From Cutibacterium sp. (GTDB lineage Bacteria > Actinomycetota > Actinomycetes > Propionibacteriales > Propionibacteriaceae), in assembly GCF_030525615.1 (NCBI RefSeq), contig NZ_JAUNEJ010000006.1:62001-126000 (forward strand): DNA of 64,000 nucleotides. The letters are read 5' to 3'. Under the pieces are notes generated by a model, which had not been told where the DNA came from, searched no databases, and worked only from the letters and a program-made list of their open reading frames with translations. Positions 29,462 to 39,662 of this stretch are shown piece by piece. The position numbers were made by a program, and so were the translations under genes. Each line of letters starts with the position of its first letter. The stretch's first letter is position 1.

Positions 29462-29512
29462 AGCAGTGCTCCTGAATCCGGTGATGACCCTGATCGGGCC
29501 AAGCTTTCTTTG

Positions 29513-29542
29513 AACCTACGGCTATTCGTCCGAATCTGTCAA
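29513..29542 (-). promoter_or_regulatory. promoter of the metQNI operon
   Basis: TTGACA (29537-29542 on the minus strand), an 18-base spacer, and TAGGTT (29513-29518). This is the best -35/-10 pair seen in the window. Transcription would begin near 29506. Confidence 0.7.
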
Positions 29543-29614
29543 AGTGTGAGCGTCGGTATCACACCGTGAACAGGCGGTGGGCTGAGCGATCTGTAGACGG
29601 TCCTGGCGGGCCGG

Positions 29615-29620
29615 TAGGCT
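29615..29620 (+). promoter_or_regulatory. candidate -10 box of the PcrA/UvrD helicase gene
   Basis: TAGGCT ends 10 bases before the ATG at 29631, giving a leader of at most a few bases. Confidence 0.4.
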
Positions 29621-29630
29621 GTGAGCTGCC

Positions 29631-32051
29631 ATGACGACACCGGATTTGTTTTCGTTCTTCGACAATGGCAGGCGCCACCCGGTTGAACCGGGAGTCTTGC
29701 CGACTCGTGCCCCGACGACTGGGGGAAGGGCCTCGTCTGCCGATCTGCTGGGTGATCTCAATGAGCCCCAACGTGAGGCTGTGCTCCATGCGGGCACGCC
29801 GGTCCTCGTGGTGGCCGGGGCAGGATCAGGTAAGACTCGCGTTCTGACTCGCCGTATCGCCCACCTGGTAGGGGAGCGTGGGGTCCATCCTGGTTCGATT
29901 CTGGCCATCACCTTTACCAACAAGGCTGCGGCGGAGATGAAGGCACGAGTCGTCGATCTGGTAGGTAATCGCGCCAAGCCAATGTGGGTGTCGACCTTCC
30001 ATTCCGCTGCCGTCCGAATGTTGCGGACCGACATTGATCGCCTTGATATTTCGCGCAATTTCTCCATTTATGATGATACCGACGCGAAACGGCTCATCAC
30101 TCTGGTGACTCGCGATCAGAATCTGGACCCGAAGAAGTTCCAGCCACGGACGATTATGAACTGGATCTCGAGCCAGAAGAACGAGCTTGTCTCTCCTAAA
30201 CAGGCTCTCGAGAAGGCTAGCAGCGGAAACGATCGGACGAATGCTGAGGTGTACGTCGAATACCAGCGTCGGCTCCGTGCTGCGAATGCGCTGGACTTTG
30301 ACGACCTCATTATGTGTACCGTGACGCTGCTGCGCCAGTTCCCCGACGTGCGAGAGCAGTATCGACGCCGTTTCCGTCATGTTCTCGTTGACGAGTACCA
30401 GGACACGAACACCGCTCAGTATCAGTTCATTCGCGAGCTGTGTGGTAATGATCCAGTGCAGGTGGTCGATGGGGTGCGCAGAGTCGATCCCCCCGAGCTG
30501 ATGGTTGTCGGTGACTCGGACCAGTCCATTTACGCTTTCCGAGGAGCGACTATTCGGAACATCCTTGACTTTGAAAAGGATTTCCCTGGAGCGCGGACGA
30601 TTCTGTTGGAGCAGAATTATCGATCGACGCAGACGATTCTTACCGCCGCAAACAATCTCATTAAGGTCAACTCGAATCGTCCTGCGAAGAATCTGTGGAC
30701 CGACCAAGGCGACGGCGATAAAATCGTCGGATATGTCGCTGACACCGAACATGACGAAGCCGCTTGGGTTGCGCAACGTATTGACGAACTCGTGGATGAG
30801 GGACGTACCAGTTACGGACAGGTAGCGGTGTTCTATCGCACCAATGCCCAGTCGCGAGCTTTCGAAGACGTTTTTATCCGCACGGGTCTGCCATACCGGG
30901 TCGTCGGGGGTGTGAGATTTTACGAGCGCAAGGAGGTACGCGACGCCGTTAGCTATCTGCGTGCCATCGCCAACCCATCCGACGACGTTTCACTGCGACG
31001 TGTTCTTAATACCCCGCGTCGTGGTATTGGAGCGCGAGCTGAGGCTGCTGTCGAATTGTTCGCCACCGCACGGCGGATTAGTTTCTGGGAGGCGCTGACA
31101 CGAATTGACGAGATCGACGGCCTTGCGACAAGGTCAGTCAACCAAATCCGGGCTTTTGTCAGCTTGATGAAAGACCACATCGCAATGGTCAGCCAAGGCA
31201 AGCGGGCTGACGAGATCGCCGGCTCCATTCTCAAGGAATCCGGTTATATCGCTGAGCTTGAGAACTCCAAAGACCCTCAGGATGAGACGAGGTTGGAGAA
31301 CCTTGTCGAGTTGGTTTCAGTGGCCCAGGAATTCGTGGCGCGGGTCCACGCCGTCGACCTTGAGGCAGCCGGGGAAGGAAACGTCGAAGATTTTGAGGCT
31401 GATGACTCTTTGCCGGCCTTCTTGGAACAAATTGCCTTGGTCGCTGATTCTGACCAGTTGCCGACCGGCTCCGAGGGGGTCGTCACCCTCATGACTTTGC
31501 ATACCGCCAAGGGGTTGGAGTTCGACACCGTATTCATCACTGGATTTGAGGATGGGATCTTCCCCCATATGAGGTCTTTGGCGAATGCCACCGAGCTGGC
31601 AGAAGAGAGGCGGCTGGCCTACGTGGGGATCACGCGTGCTCGCAAACAGCTGTTCTTGTCTCGGGCAACGGTGCGAACCATGTGGGGTCAAGCCCAGTAC
31701 AACCCGCCCAGCCGCTTTGTCGACGAGATTCCCGAGGATCTCATTGAGTGGGAAAGGCTGGGGCAGGCGTCGGTGGGATGGTCGAGTGCTGCGAGTAGTC
31801 GCGCACAGTCGGCACGTGGGGCCTTGCACGGTGGCGCCCCTGTCTTTGGCTCTGGACGTGGACCGGCGAGTGCTCCCAAGAGCAAGGTCTTGACGCTGTC
31901 GGTGGGAGACAAGGTGCTGCATTCGTCTTTCGGGCTTGGGACGGTCAAAGCCACTTCTGGTGAAGGTGACAATGCCAAGGCTGACGTCGACTTCGGGTCG
32001 GCTGGTCTCAAGAGACTGGCACTGAAGTTCGCCCCACTCGAGAAGCTCTGA
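29631..32051 (+). CDS. pcrA: ATP-dependent DNA helicase, UvrD/PcrA
   Basis: 806 residues. Superfamily 1A 3'-5' helicase for repair and replication-fork maintenance. Seen: LNEPQREAVLHAGTPVLVVAGAGSGKT (Walker A near residue 65), TFTNKAAAEMKAR, VDEYQDTN (motif II), VGDSDQSIYAFRGA (motif III), VFYRTNAQSRAFE, TLHTAKGLEFD and YVGITRARKQL (motif VI). The C-terminal 80 residues end in a Tudor-like VGDKVLHSSFGLGTVKATSG domain that binds RNA polymerase in PcrA proteins. It is divergent from metQ. Confidence 0.95.
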   Translation: MTTPDLFSFFDNGRRHPVEPGVLPTRAPTTGGRASSADLLGDLNEPQREAVLHAGTPVLVVAGAGSGKTRVLTRRIAHLVGERGVHPGSILAITFTNKAAAEMKARVVDLVGNRAKPMWVSTFHSAAVRMLRTDIDRLDISRNFSIYDDTDAKRLITLVTRDQNLDPKKFQPRTIMNWISSQKNELVSPKQALEKASSGNDRTNAEVYVEYQRRLRAANALDFDDLIMCTVTLLRQFPDVREQYRRRFRHVLVDEYQDTNTAQYQFIRELCGNDPVQVVDGVRRVDPPELMVVGDSDQSIYAFRGATIRNILDFEKDFPGARTILLEQNYRSTQTILTAANNLIKVNSNRPAKNLWTDQGDGDKIVGYVADTEHDEAAWVAQRIDELVDEGRTSYGQVAVFYRTNAQSRAFEDVFIRTGLPYRVVGGVRFYERKEVRDAVSYLRAIANPSDDVSLRRVLNTPRRGIGARAEAAVELFATARRISFWEALTRIDEIDGLATRSVNQIRAFVSLMKDHIAMVSQGKRADEIAGSILKESGYIAELENSKDPQDETRLENLVELVSVAQEFVARVHAVDLEAAGEGNVEDFEADDSLPAFLEQIALVADSDQLPTGSEGVVTLMTLHTAKGLEFDTVFITGFEDGIFPHMRSLANATELAEERRLAYVGITRARKQLFLSRATVRTMWGQAQYNPPSRFVDEIPEDLIEWERLGQASVGWSSAASSRAQSARGALHGGAPVFGSGRGPASAPKSKVLTLSVGDKVLHSSFGLGTVKATSGEGDNAKADVDFGSAGLKRLALKFAPLEKL

Positions 32052-32269
32052 GTATCCGGTTTGTGATGACTGCGGTGATTGTCGCCCCAGATCGCTCGAC
32101 ATTGTGGCACTAGGTAGGCACTCGAGCGTCAAGGTTGTTAGTCTGTCCTCGGTGGGCAAACGACCAACCGTGCTGGCCGCCACATGAACATTCTTGTGTG
32201 TTTAGCAGGTTGCCGTCAGCCCTGTCCCCGGCCCGGTAACGGCCGGTCGACTCGCAGAGTGGAGAGATT

Positions 32270-33445
32270 GTGGACCTGTACGAATACCAAGCCCGCGACC
32301 TGTTTGAGAAGCATGGCGTGCCTGTGCTTCGAGGCATTGTTGCGGAGACTCCCGAGCAGGCATCCGAGGCCGCAGCGAAGCTCGGCACCCCCGTTGTCGC
32401 CGTCAAGGCGCAGGTCAAGGTGGGTGGCCGTGGCAAAGCCGGCGGCGTCAAGATCGCCAAGTCGCCTCAGGAGGCAGCCGAGCGCGCCAAGGCCATCCTG
32501 GGTATGGACATCAAGGGGCACACCGTTCACAAAGTGATGATCGCTGAGGGGGCGGATATTGCCGAGGAGTACTACTTCTCGATCCTGCTCGACCGTGGTG
32601 AGCGTCGCTACCTGGCGATGTGTTCGCGTGAGGGTGGCATGGACATCGAAACTCTTGCCAAGGAGCGCCCTGAGGCCCTTGCCAAGGTTCCGGTCGACCC
32701 GATCGATGGCATTGATGACGCCAAGGCTCGTGAGATTCTCACGGAGGCTGGGTTCCCGGAGGGCGAGCAGGACGCCATCGTCCCGGTCGTCATCAAGTTG
32801 TGGGAGACCTACCGTGATGAGGACGCGACCCTTGTCGAGGTCAACCCGATGATTAAGACCGGTGACGGGAAGATCCTCGCCATCGACGGCAAGATGACCG
32901 TCGACAACAACGCTTCCTTCCGTCAGCCCGAACACGCGGCTCTGGTGGACCGCGCCGCGACCGACCCGCTGGAGCTGCGTGCCAGTGAACTCGGCCTCAA
33001 CTACGTCAAGCTCGACGGCAGCGTCGGCGTCATCGGAAACGGTGCCGGTCTCGTCATGAGCACCCTGGATTGTGTCGCCTACGCCGGCGAGGAATTTCCG
33101 GGTTCCCCGGCCCCTGCCAACTTCCTTGACATCGGAGGTGGCGCCTCGGCTGAGGTCATGGCGAACGGGCTTGACCTCATCATGAGCGACCAGCAGGTTC
33201 GTTCCGTGTTCGTCAACGTCTTCGGCGGCATTACCGCGTGCGATCAGGTGGCGCTGGGAATCAAGGGCGCCCTCGAGAAGCTGGGTGAGAAGGCCACCAA
33301 GCCGATCGTCGTCCGTCTCGACGGCAACAATGTGGCTGAAGGCCGCAAGATTCTTCAGGAACTCAACCATCCGCTCGTGACCATGGTTCCGACCATGGAC
33401 GAGGCCGCCAGCAAGGCCGCCGAGCTCGCATCCAAGGAGGCCTGA
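32270..33445 (+). CDS. sucC: succinyl-CoA synthetase beta subunit (ADP-forming)
   Basis: 391 residues. ATP-grasp fold: [61 protein letters not shown], and the C-terminal [15 protein letters not shown] helix-loop. Works with SucD in the TCA cycle. GTG start with GGAGAG upstream. Three bases separate it from sucD. Confidence 0.97.
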   Translation: MDLYEYQARDLFEKHGVPVLRGIVAETPEQASEAAAKLGTPVVAVKAQVKVGGRGKAGGVKIAKSPQEAAERAKAILGMDIKGHTVHKVMIAEGADIAEEYYFSILLDRGERRYLAMCSREGGMDIETLAKERPEALAKVPVDPIDGIDDAKAREILTEAGFPEGEQDAIVPVVIKLWETYRDEDATLVEVNPMIKTGDGKILAIDGKMTVDNNASFRQPEHAALVDRAATDPLELRASELGLNYVKLDGSVGVIGNGAGLVMSTLDCVAYAGEEFPGSPAPANFLDIGGGASAEVMANGLDLIMSDQQVRSVFVNVFGGITACDQVALGIKGALEKLGEKATKPIVVRLDGNNVAEGRKILQELNHPLVTMVPTMDEAASKAAELASKEA

Positions 33446-33448
33446 GAC

Positions 33449-34342
33449 ATGGCGATCATTCTCGACCAGAACTCCAAGATCATCGTCCAGGGCATGACTG
33501 GCTCGGAGGGCATGAAGCACACCCAGCGTATGCTCGACTCCGGCAGTACCGTCGTTGGCGGCGTCAACCCGCGCAAGGCTGGCACCACCGTGTCTTTCAA
33601 TGGCGGGACCACTGTCCCGGTTTACGGCACCGTCAAGGAGGCCGTTGAAGCCACCGGGGCCAACGTGTCTGTGGTTTTCGTCCCGGCCAAGTTCTCCAAG
33701 TCAGCTGTTATGGAGGCCATCGAGGCCGAGGTTCCGCTGGTTGTCTGCATTACCGAGGGCATTGCCGTCAAGGACACTGCGGAGTTCTTCACCGCTGCCC
33801 AGCGTTCCGGCAAGACCCGCATTATTGGCCCGAACTGCCCTGGCATCATCAGCCCGGGGAAGTCCAATGCTGGCATTATTCCCGCCGATATCACCGGGCC
33901 GGGACATGTCGGCCTGGTCTCCAAGTCAGGAACTCTGACCTACCAGCTCATGTACGAGGTGCGCGACCTGGGTATCTCGACCGCCATTGGTATCGGCGGA
34001 GACCCGGTTATCGGTACCACTCACATCGACGCCTTGCAGGCCTTCGAGGATGACCCGGAGACTGACATCATCGTCATGATCGGTGAGATCGGTGGTGACG
34101 CCGAGGAGCGTGCTGCCAAGTACATTTCCGAGCACATCACCAAGCCCGTCGTGGCTTACGTGGCTGGCTTCACCGCTCCTGAGGGCAAGACGATGGGCCA
34201 CGCTGGTGCCATCGTGTCCGGCTCCTCCGGTACCGCAGCTGCCAAGAAGGAGGCTCTCGAGGCTGTTGGTGTCCGCGTCGGCAAGACCCCGACCGAGACC
34301 GCCAAGCTGGCTCACGAGGCGATGAACTCGCTCAAGAAGTGA
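33449..34342 (+). CDS. sucD: succinyl-CoA synthetase alpha subunit
   Basis: 297 residues. CoA-binding Rossmann start with [35 protein letters not shown], and the phosphorylated His near residue 251 in [18 protein letters not shown]. Forms the heterodimer with SucC. AAGGAGG near the sucC end is the ribosome site. Confidence 0.97.
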   Translation: MAIILDQNSKIIVQGMTGSEGMKHTQRMLDSGSTVVGGVNPRKAGTTVSFNGGTTVPVYGTVKEAVEATGANVSVVFVPAKFSKSAVMEAIEAEVPLVVCITEGIAVKDTAEFFTAAQRSGKTRIIGPNCPGIISPGKSNAGIIPADITGPGHVGLVSKSGTLTYQLMYEVRDLGISTAIGIGGDPVIGTTHIDALQAFEDDPETDIIVMIGEIGGDAEERAAKYISEHITKPVVAYVAGFTAPEGKTMGHAGAIVSGSSGTAAAKKEALEAVGVRVGKTPTETAKLAHEAMNSLKK

Positions 34343-34363
34343 GACCCTGATCCTGCGATGCTG

Positions 34364-34395
34364 CCAGACCCGGCCCCGTGTGGGGTCGGGTCTGG
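34364..34395 (+). terminator. hairpin terminator of sucCD
   Basis: 14-pair stem CCAGACCCGGCCCC / GGGGTCGGGTCTGG (one G-T pair) with loop GTGT, 22 bases after the sucD stop. Confidence 0.85.
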
Positions 34396-34495
34396 TGCGT
34401 TGTGGGGCGTACGGGGTGCGGTGACTGAAGAATCGTCGCCACTGGACGGTAGGGTTCAAAATGACCTTTTCCCCACACCGAACAGGATCTCCCAC

Positions 34496-35980
34496 ATGGG
34501 CACATCTGGCTCGACATCGACCTCGGCGAGGTTCGTCGTTGAGTCTTCCAAGACTGACGGACCCCGCGAGCCTCGTATTCCGTGGCCATGGCCGGTCGTC
34601 GTGCTAGCGGCGGCGGCCGTTGCCATCATGGCCCAATGGCTCGCATTGGCCGGGATCATCATTCCGGAGTGGTTGTCCAGCAACGGTCAGCCGTTCTCGA
34701 GCGTTCTCACCGCTGCGTCAAGCCTGTGGCTCAGCGGCCACGGTGTGCCCATCGACATTCTGGGGATTCATATCGGGCTCATCCCGCTGGGACTGACCTG
34801 CGTCAGTCTGGTGTTGGGCGAGGAAACCTGCCGCTATGGCACTCGCGTCCTGTGGCACCGCCACGACGGGCACCCGCCGCGTCGACATATCGGTGAGGCC
34901 ATTGCTCTTCACACGACGGTTGAGGTTCTCGCGGCGATCACTATGACGGCGACCGCTGGCACATCTCATTGGGCGACGGCGACGGTGGGCGGCCTTCTGG
35001 TAGGACTGTGCTCGGGTGTTGTCGGAGCATGCTGTGGAGCACGTGTCAACCCATTCAATCGTTTGCCGCGCTGGGCCCGTGGACTGCCGAGAGCTGTCGG
35101 ATCAACCGTAGCTGTCTGCTTGGCTGGCGGATCGGCTGCACTCGCGGTTGCCTTGCTCGTGCGCGCGGATAACGTCGTCCAGCTGCACGAGCACATGGGT
35201 GCCGCTGGGTGGGAAGGAATCTGCCTCATCCTGGCGCAACTGGCCTGGCTGCCAACCATGGCGTTGTGGGGAACCGCGTGGACGCTTGGTCCGGGTTTTG
35301 CCCTCGGAACCGAGACCTTCGTCTCACCACTGGGGACGCACTTAGGTATCGTTCCGGCACTCCCACTTTTAGGTGCGTTACCGGCCAATGGTCCGCTGAA
35401 CCTCGCTGCCTGCGCATGGTTTGGGGTGCCGGTAGCCGCCGGGGTTATCGGCGGCATTCTCGTCATGAAATCCCTGCCAGAAGCCAGGTGCGAGTCCGGG
35501 GCGAGTCTGGGTGCCCTGTCTGGATTGGTGTCCGGACTTGTGCTGACGATGCTGGGTCTGCTGAGCCGTGGAAGTCTGGGCGACGAACGTCTCAGCGAGG
35601 TGGGGACGATTATGCCGGCCATGGCCGGATGTGCGGTCGGCATTTTGACCGTAGTCACCATGCTGTGCGGTTTCGTTATCGGAGTGATTCGACGCCTGCG
35701 TTCCAAGAAAACACCTCAGGAGGACGTCGGGGGCGGAGAGGTGAGCGAGGTCGGTGAGGAAGAGACCTCTCGCATTGTGAGCGTGCCCGATGAGGGTGCC
35801 ACCTCACCTGAGAGCAATTCTTCCAGGGAACGCACCGGTTCCAAGAGGATCAGCCGTCCGAACGCGGCGTCAGAGGAAGCTAAAGCCATCAGGGAAGTGG
35901 CTATCGGCCACGACATCTACGACTCGATTCAAAACGACCGCGACGGTCTTGGCGGCGAAGACACCACTGACCACTCCTGA
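34496..35980 (+). CDS. DUF6350-type polytopic membrane protein
   Basis: About 494 residues with 9-10 hydrophobic helices. The first is WPWPVVVLAAAAVAIMAQWLALAG, followed by the conserved SSLWLSGHGVPIDILGIHIGLIPLGLT, a match to a conserved actinobacterial membrane family without known function. The C-terminal 110 residues are highly charged and cytoplasmic. The ATG at 34496 has AGGA upstream and a TAGGGT -10 at 34450-34455; the upstream frame extension overlaps the sucD terminator. Its place just before purN/purH or sucCD genes is common in actinobacteria. Confidence 0.78.
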   Translation: MGTSGSTSTSARFVVESSKTDGPREPRIPWPWPVVVLAAAAVAIMAQWLALAGIIIPEWLSSNGQPFSSVLTAASSLWLSGHGVPIDILGIHIGLIPLGLTCVSLVLGEETCRYGTRVLWHRHDGHPPRRHIGEAIALHTTVEVLAAITMTATAGTSHWATATVGGLLVGLCSGVVGACCGARVNPFNRLPRWARGLPRAVGSTVAVCLAGGSAALAVALLVRADNVVQLHEHMGAAGWEGICLILAQLAWLPTMALWGTAWTLGPGFALGTETFVSPLGTHLGIVPALPLLGALPANGPLNLAACAWFGVPVAAGVIGGILVMKSLPEARCESGASLGALSGLVSGLVLTMLGLLSRGSLGDERLSEVGTIMPAMAGCAVGILTVVTMLCGFVIGVIRRLRSKKTPQEDVGGGEVSEVGEEETSRIVSVPDEGATSPESNSSRERTGSKRISRPNAASEEAKAIREVAIGHDIYDSIQNDRDGLGGEDTTDHS

Positions 35981-36045
35981 ATTGTTCAGAGTCTGAGAGA
36001 CAATGCCCCACGCCGTGGCAAATAGGTGCATACTTGTCAACAAGC

Positions 36046-36176
36046 ACACGTGCTCCGGGGTCGGTGAAAGTCCGAACCGGCGGTGATAGTCCGCGACCCG
36101 AGCTGTCCTCGTGACGGTGAGGTTGAACTGGTGGAATTCCAGTACCGACGGTTAGAGTCCGGATGGGAGGCAGCAC
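36046..36176 (+). ncRNA. FMN riboswitch (RFN element)
   Basis: The conserved core is readable in order: GGGTCGGTGAAAGTCCG, AACCGGCGGTGATAGTCCGCGACCC, an AGCTGTCCTCGTGACGG side stem, GAACTGGTGGAATTCCAGT, ACCGACGGTTAGAGTCC and GGATGGGAGGCAGCA. It sits 80 bases before ribD. FMN binding should turn the riboflavin operon down, probably by termination or by hiding the GGGAGG of ribD. Confidence 0.95.
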
Positions 36177-36254
36177 GGAAGGTGGTTGACGTTCTCGTCA
36201 GCCGCGTGCGTCGTCCTTGCGTACCCCCGGAGCCGCAACGGCCCGGGAGGACAA

Positions 36255-37250
36255 ATGGACCAGAGATGGGACGACGTCATGAGACTCGCCCTGAACTTGG
36301 CAGAGAACTCACCTTGCCCTGACCCAAACCCACGTGTCGGCTGCGTCATCATCGCCGATGGCCAGATCGTTGGACAGGGATGGCACCATGGGGCGGGAAC
36401 CCCACACGCCGAGGTGGAAGCACTGCGCCAAGCCGGCGACGCCGCTCGCGGAGCCACCGCCGTCGTCACCTTGGAACCGTGCAATCACACCGGACGAACT
36501 GGTCCGTGCAGCCATGCCTTGCTTGAAGCCGGGGTTTGCCGTGTCGTCATAGCTCAGTGTGACCCCAACGCGGTGGCAGCAGGGGGAGCTCAGTTCCTCA
36601 GCGCCAACGGCGTTGAGGTCGTTACCGGTGTTCTTCACGAGGATGCCATGGCTCTCAATGCTGACTGGACCTTCAGCCAGATTCACCGCCGCCCTCGGGT
36701 GTGCTGGAAGTACGCCGCCACTCTTGACGGGCGTAGCGCCGCCCCTGACGGCACCAGCCAGTGGATTACTGGGGAAGAAGCACGTCATCAGGTCCAGATC
36801 GGCCGCTCCCGGTGCGGGGCAATCATCGTCGGGACCGGAACAGCCGTGGCCGATAACCCACGGCTCACAGTGCGGCTGCCCGAGGCCATCCGCCAGCCGT
36901 TGCGCGTCGTGGTAGGGATGAGAGATTTGCCCGCTGACTGCCATCTCCATGACGAGTCCGCTGAGACCTTGCAGATTCGCCACCACGACCCCGCTGAAGT
37001 GCTCGACGTGTTGTGGCATCGCGGTATCCACCGGGTGTGGTTGGAAGGTGGTCCGCGTGTTGCTGGGGCATTCCTGGCGGCCGATCTCGTCGACGAGGTC
37101 GTCGCGTACATCGCACCGACGATATTGGGCAACGGTCGGGCAGCCGTGATCGATCCCACCGTCACCACATTGGCCTCGGCCCGCCACTTCGTCATCGACG
37201 ACGTGTGCCAGCTGGGCCCCGACCTTCAAATCCGCGCACATCACCAGTGA
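36255..37250 (+). CDS. ribD: bifunctional riboflavin deaminase/reductase RibD
   Basis: About 331 residues. N-terminal deaminase with zinc ligands H51 (HAEVEAL, with E53 as proton shuttle), C76 and C85 (EPCNHTGRTGPC). The C-terminal reductase has KYAATLDGRSA, SQWITGEEARHQ, NPRLTVR and VWLEGGPRVAGAFL. Performs the second and third steps of riboflavin synthesis. The ATG at 36255 has GGGAGG nine bases upstream; longer frames run into the riboswitch. Eight bases separate it from ribE. Confidence 0.95.
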   Translation: MDQRWDDVMRLALNLAENSPCPDPNPRVGCVIIADGQIVGQGWHHGAGTPHAEVEALRQAGDAARGATAVVTLEPCNHTGRTGPCSHALLEAGVCRVVIAQCDPNAVAAGGAQFLSANGVEVVTGVLHEDAMALNADWTFSQIHRRPRVCWKYAATLDGRSAAPDGTSQWITGEEARHQVQIGRSRCGAIIVGTGTAVADNPRLTVRLPEAIRQPLRVVVGMRDLPADCHLHDESAETLQIRHHDPAEVLDVLWHRGIHRVWLEGGPRVAGAFLAADLVDEVVAYIAPTILGNGRAAVIDPTVTTLASARHFVIDDVCQLGPDLQIRAHHQ

Positions 37251-37258
37251 GGAGACCC

Positions 37259-37858
37259 ATGTTTACCGGAATCATCGAGGAAATCGGTGAGGTTGTCGCC
37301 ATCGACAGGGGACAGGAATCGGCTCGATTGACCATTCGTGGACCTCTGGTCTGCTCCGACGCGCGGCTCGGATCCTCTATCGCCGTCAACGGTACATGCC
37401 TGACGGTCACCGATCTCGACCAAGGGACTTTCGGCTGCGACATCATGGCAGAAACCCTCAATCGCACCGCTCTGGGGCGCTTGACACCGGGAGCCAGAGT
37501 CAATCTGGAGCGCCCGGTGGCTCTTGCCGGACGTCTCGGCGGACACATCGTGCAAGGACACATCGATGGGGTGGCGGACTTGGTGTCCCGTACTCCCGGG
37601 GAACACTGGGAGGTCTTTCGATTCAGCCTGCCCGCCGCCTTGTCCAGGTACGTCGTCGAGAAGGGATCAATCGCCGTCAACGGCACATCGCTGACCGTTT
37701 GCGAGGTCAGCCGTGAGTGGTTCGAGGTGAGCCTCATCCCGACCACTCTGGCGGACACGGTTCTCGGCGCACTCAAGCCTGGCGATGTGGTGAATATCGA
37801 GGTTGATGTCCTCGCGAAGTACCTGGAGTCCCTTATGAACAAGGAGAAGTCATGCTGA
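37259..37858 (+). CDS. ribE: riboflavin synthase alpha chain
   Basis: 199 residues. Two lumazine-binding repeats: MFTGIIEEIGEV at the start with NGTCLTV, and GHIDGVADLVSR with NGTSLTVCEV in the second half. Converts two lumazines to riboflavin. GAGGAGA precedes the ATG. Overlaps ribBA by seven bases. Confidence 0.95.
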   Translation: MFTGIIEEIGEVVAIDRGQESARLTIRGPLVCSDARLGSSIAVNGTCLTVTDLDQGTFGCDIMAETLNRTALGRLTPGARVNLERPVALAGRLGGHIVQGHIDGVADLVSRTPGEHWEVFRFSLPAALSRYVVEKGSIAVNGTSLTVCEVSREWFEVSLIPTTLADTVLGALKPGDVVNIEVDVLAKYLESLMNKEKSC

Positions 37859-39135
37859 ACAGCATTGAGGAAGCCCTAGCTGAGTTGCGTGCCGGACGTC
37901 CAGTTCTCGTTTCCGACGACGCCGACCGGGAGAATGAAGGAGACGCCATTCTTGCTGCGGAGCTGGCAGATCAACGGTGGGTGGGGTGGATGGTGCGACA
38001 CACCTCCGGGTACCTGTGTGCGCCGATGACCGAACAGCACGCCGACCAACTCGGTCTGCCGCTGATGTGGCCGGCTAGCCAGGACCCGTTGCGTACCCGA
38101 TACACCGTTGCCGTCGACGCAGCGTCGGGTATCACGACCGGCATTGACGCTGCCCAGCGTGCCCGTACCGCTCGAGTCCTCGCTTCCGCCACATCAACCC
38201 CTGCCGACTTCGTACGCCCCGGCCACGTCCTGCCGCTGCGAGCCCGCTGCGGGGGAGTGCTGGAGCGGCGAGGTCACACCGAGGCTGCCGTCGATCTCAC
38301 TCGACTGGCCGGGTTGCAGCCTGTCGGCCTCATCGGCGAACTCGTCGGGGATGATGGTATGTGCATGCGTACTGAGGCCATCTGCCAGCTGGCGCGCACC
38401 GAGGGGTTGGCTTTCATCACCATTGACCAGTTAGCGAAGTGGCGACTCGCCCATGACAGTGCTGACGTCACCTCGACCCCTCGGGTGACGGCTTTTGTCA
38501 GCGCTGAATTACCCACCCGGTATGGCCATTTCACGATGACGGGTTATCGGGACAACCTCACCGGGGCCGAGCACATTTTGCTGGTCTCCGACAAGGGGGT
38601 TGCCGCCGACGATGGTGGGCCGGCCTGGGTGAGGGTGCACTCGGAATGCCTCACCGGCGACGCTCTGGGTTCGCTGCGGTGCGACTGCGGCGACCAACTG
38701 GCAGCAGCCCAGGCCCACATCAGTAAACATGGCGGGGCCATCATCCTGCTGCGTGGCCATGAAGGACGTGCGACCGGTCTTCTGAACAAGATCGCAGCGT
38801 ATCGGGCCCAAGATGGTGGCCTCGACACTGTTGACGCTCAGACCCATCTCGGCCTGCCCATCGACGCGCGTGAATACGGAGCGGCCGTGGCAATCCTGGC
38901 CGACACTGGGATTTCTGCCGTCCGCCTGCTTACGAACAACCCTGCCAAATCCGAAGCCCTGCGCAAAGGAGGCCTTGAGGTGACGATGTCGCCTCTCGAG
39001 ATCCCGCCCCGCCCCGAAGACGTGCGGTATTTGCGTACGAAACGCGACCGGATGGGACATGTGCTGGCACTTGACCACGATGTTTCCGCGATCACCACGT
39101 CGAATTGTTCCGCTTCACCTACTCAAGGAGAATGA
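37852..39135 (+). CDS. ribBA: bifunctional DHBP synthase/GTP cyclohydrolase II
   Basis: 427 residues. The N-terminal DHBP synthase has [31 protein letters not shown] and [16 protein letters not shown]. The C-terminal cyclohydrolase II starts near residue 205, with [24 protein letters not shown] (three zinc Cys), [10 protein letters not shown] and [13 protein letters not shown]. It feeds both precursors into the pathway. AAGGAG precedes the ATG; starts inside the ribE end. Confidence 0.96.
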   Translation: MLNSIEEALAELRAGRPVLVSDDADRENEGDAILAAELADQRWVGWMVRHTSGYLCAPMTEQHADQLGLPLMWPASQDPLRTRYTVAVDAASGITTGIDAAQRARTARVLASATSTPADFVRPGHVLPLRARCGGVLERRGHTEAAVDLTRLAGLQPVGLIGELVGDDGMCMRTEAICQLARTEGLAFITIDQLAKWRLAHDSADVTSTPRVTAFVSAELPTRYGHFTMTGYRDNLTGAEHILLVSDKGVAADDGGPAWVRVHSECLTGDALGSLRCDCGDQLAAAQAHISKHGGAIILLRGHEGRATGLLNKIAAYRAQDGGLDTVDAQTHLGLPIDAREYGAAVAILADTGISAVRLLTNNPAKSEALRKGGLEVTMSPLEIPPRPEDVRYLRTKRDRMGHVLALDHDVSAITTSNCSASPTQGE

Positions 39136-39137
39136 CC

Positions 39138-39653
39138 ATGAGCTCTCGAACCGATCTGGGCCCTGCCGCCCCGAACCTCGCCAACCTCAACGGCAGTGGG
39201 CTGCACGTCGCCGTCGTCGCCTCCCAATGGCACGAGAAGGTCATGAACGGTCTGCTCGACGGTGCCCTGCGTGGTCTAGCCGATGCCGGGGTTGCCGACC
39301 CGGTCGTCGTCAGGGTGCCGGGGTCTTTCGAACTGCCGGTGGCCTGCGCTTCCCTCGCTGACCATTTCGACGCCTTGGTCGCTCTCGGTGTGGTCATTAG
39401 GGGAGGAACCCCGCACTTCGATTATGTCTGTGACGCCGCCACCCAAGGGCTCACCGACGTTGCCGTACGTACCAAGACCCCCATCGGCTTTGGGGTTCTG
39501 ACCTGCGATGACGACGCTCAGGCTCTTGATCGGGCTGGGGTGGAAGGCTCCCACGAGGACAAGGGATACCAAGCAGCCCAGGCAGCCGTCGCAACGTTCA
39601 CGACCCTGTCCGCTGTGATCGCTTCGCGACCCGTAAAGACCTCGAGGGCCTAG
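39138..39653 (+). CDS. ribH: 6,7-dimethyl-8-ribityllumazine synthase
   Basis: 171 residues. [57 protein letters not shown] and [11 protein letters not shown] are the expected motifs. Forms the lumazine used by RibE. ATG at 39138 lies seven bases after AAGGAG. The TAG stop is also the first half of a TAGGGT box before purN. Confidence 0.96.
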   Translation: MSSRTDLGPAAPNLANLNGSGLHVAVVASQWHEKVMNGLLDGALRGLADAGVADPVVVRVPGSFELPVACASLADHFDALVALGVVIRGGTPHFDYVCDAATQGLTDVAVRTKTPIGFGVLTCDDDAQALDRAGVEGSHEDKGYQAAQAAVATFTTLSAVIASRPVKTSRA

Positions 39654-39656
39654 GGT
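39651..39656 (+). promoter_or_regulatory. candidate leaderless -10 box of purN, overlapping the ribH stop
   Basis: TAGGGT ends 6 bases before the GTG of purN. Its TAG is the ribH stop codon. No Shine-Dalgarno sequence precedes purN. This would free purN-purH from FMN control. Confidence 0.45.
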
Positions 39657-39662
39657 AAGGTC

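Noticed and set aside
29200..29510. SAM riboswitch upstream of metQ
   Set aside because: No conserved SAM-I, SAM-II or SAM-IV core words could be recognised; the peptide and hairpin explain the leader better.
32216..33520. 434-codon minus-strand frame opposite sucC
   Set aside because: Antisense shadow of sucC; low-complexity Val/Asp/Gly sequence and no ribosome site.
35901..36176. 91-codon minus-strand frame over the FMN riboswitch
   Set aside because: The region is fully explained by the RFN element on the plus strand; the frame has no protein-like features.
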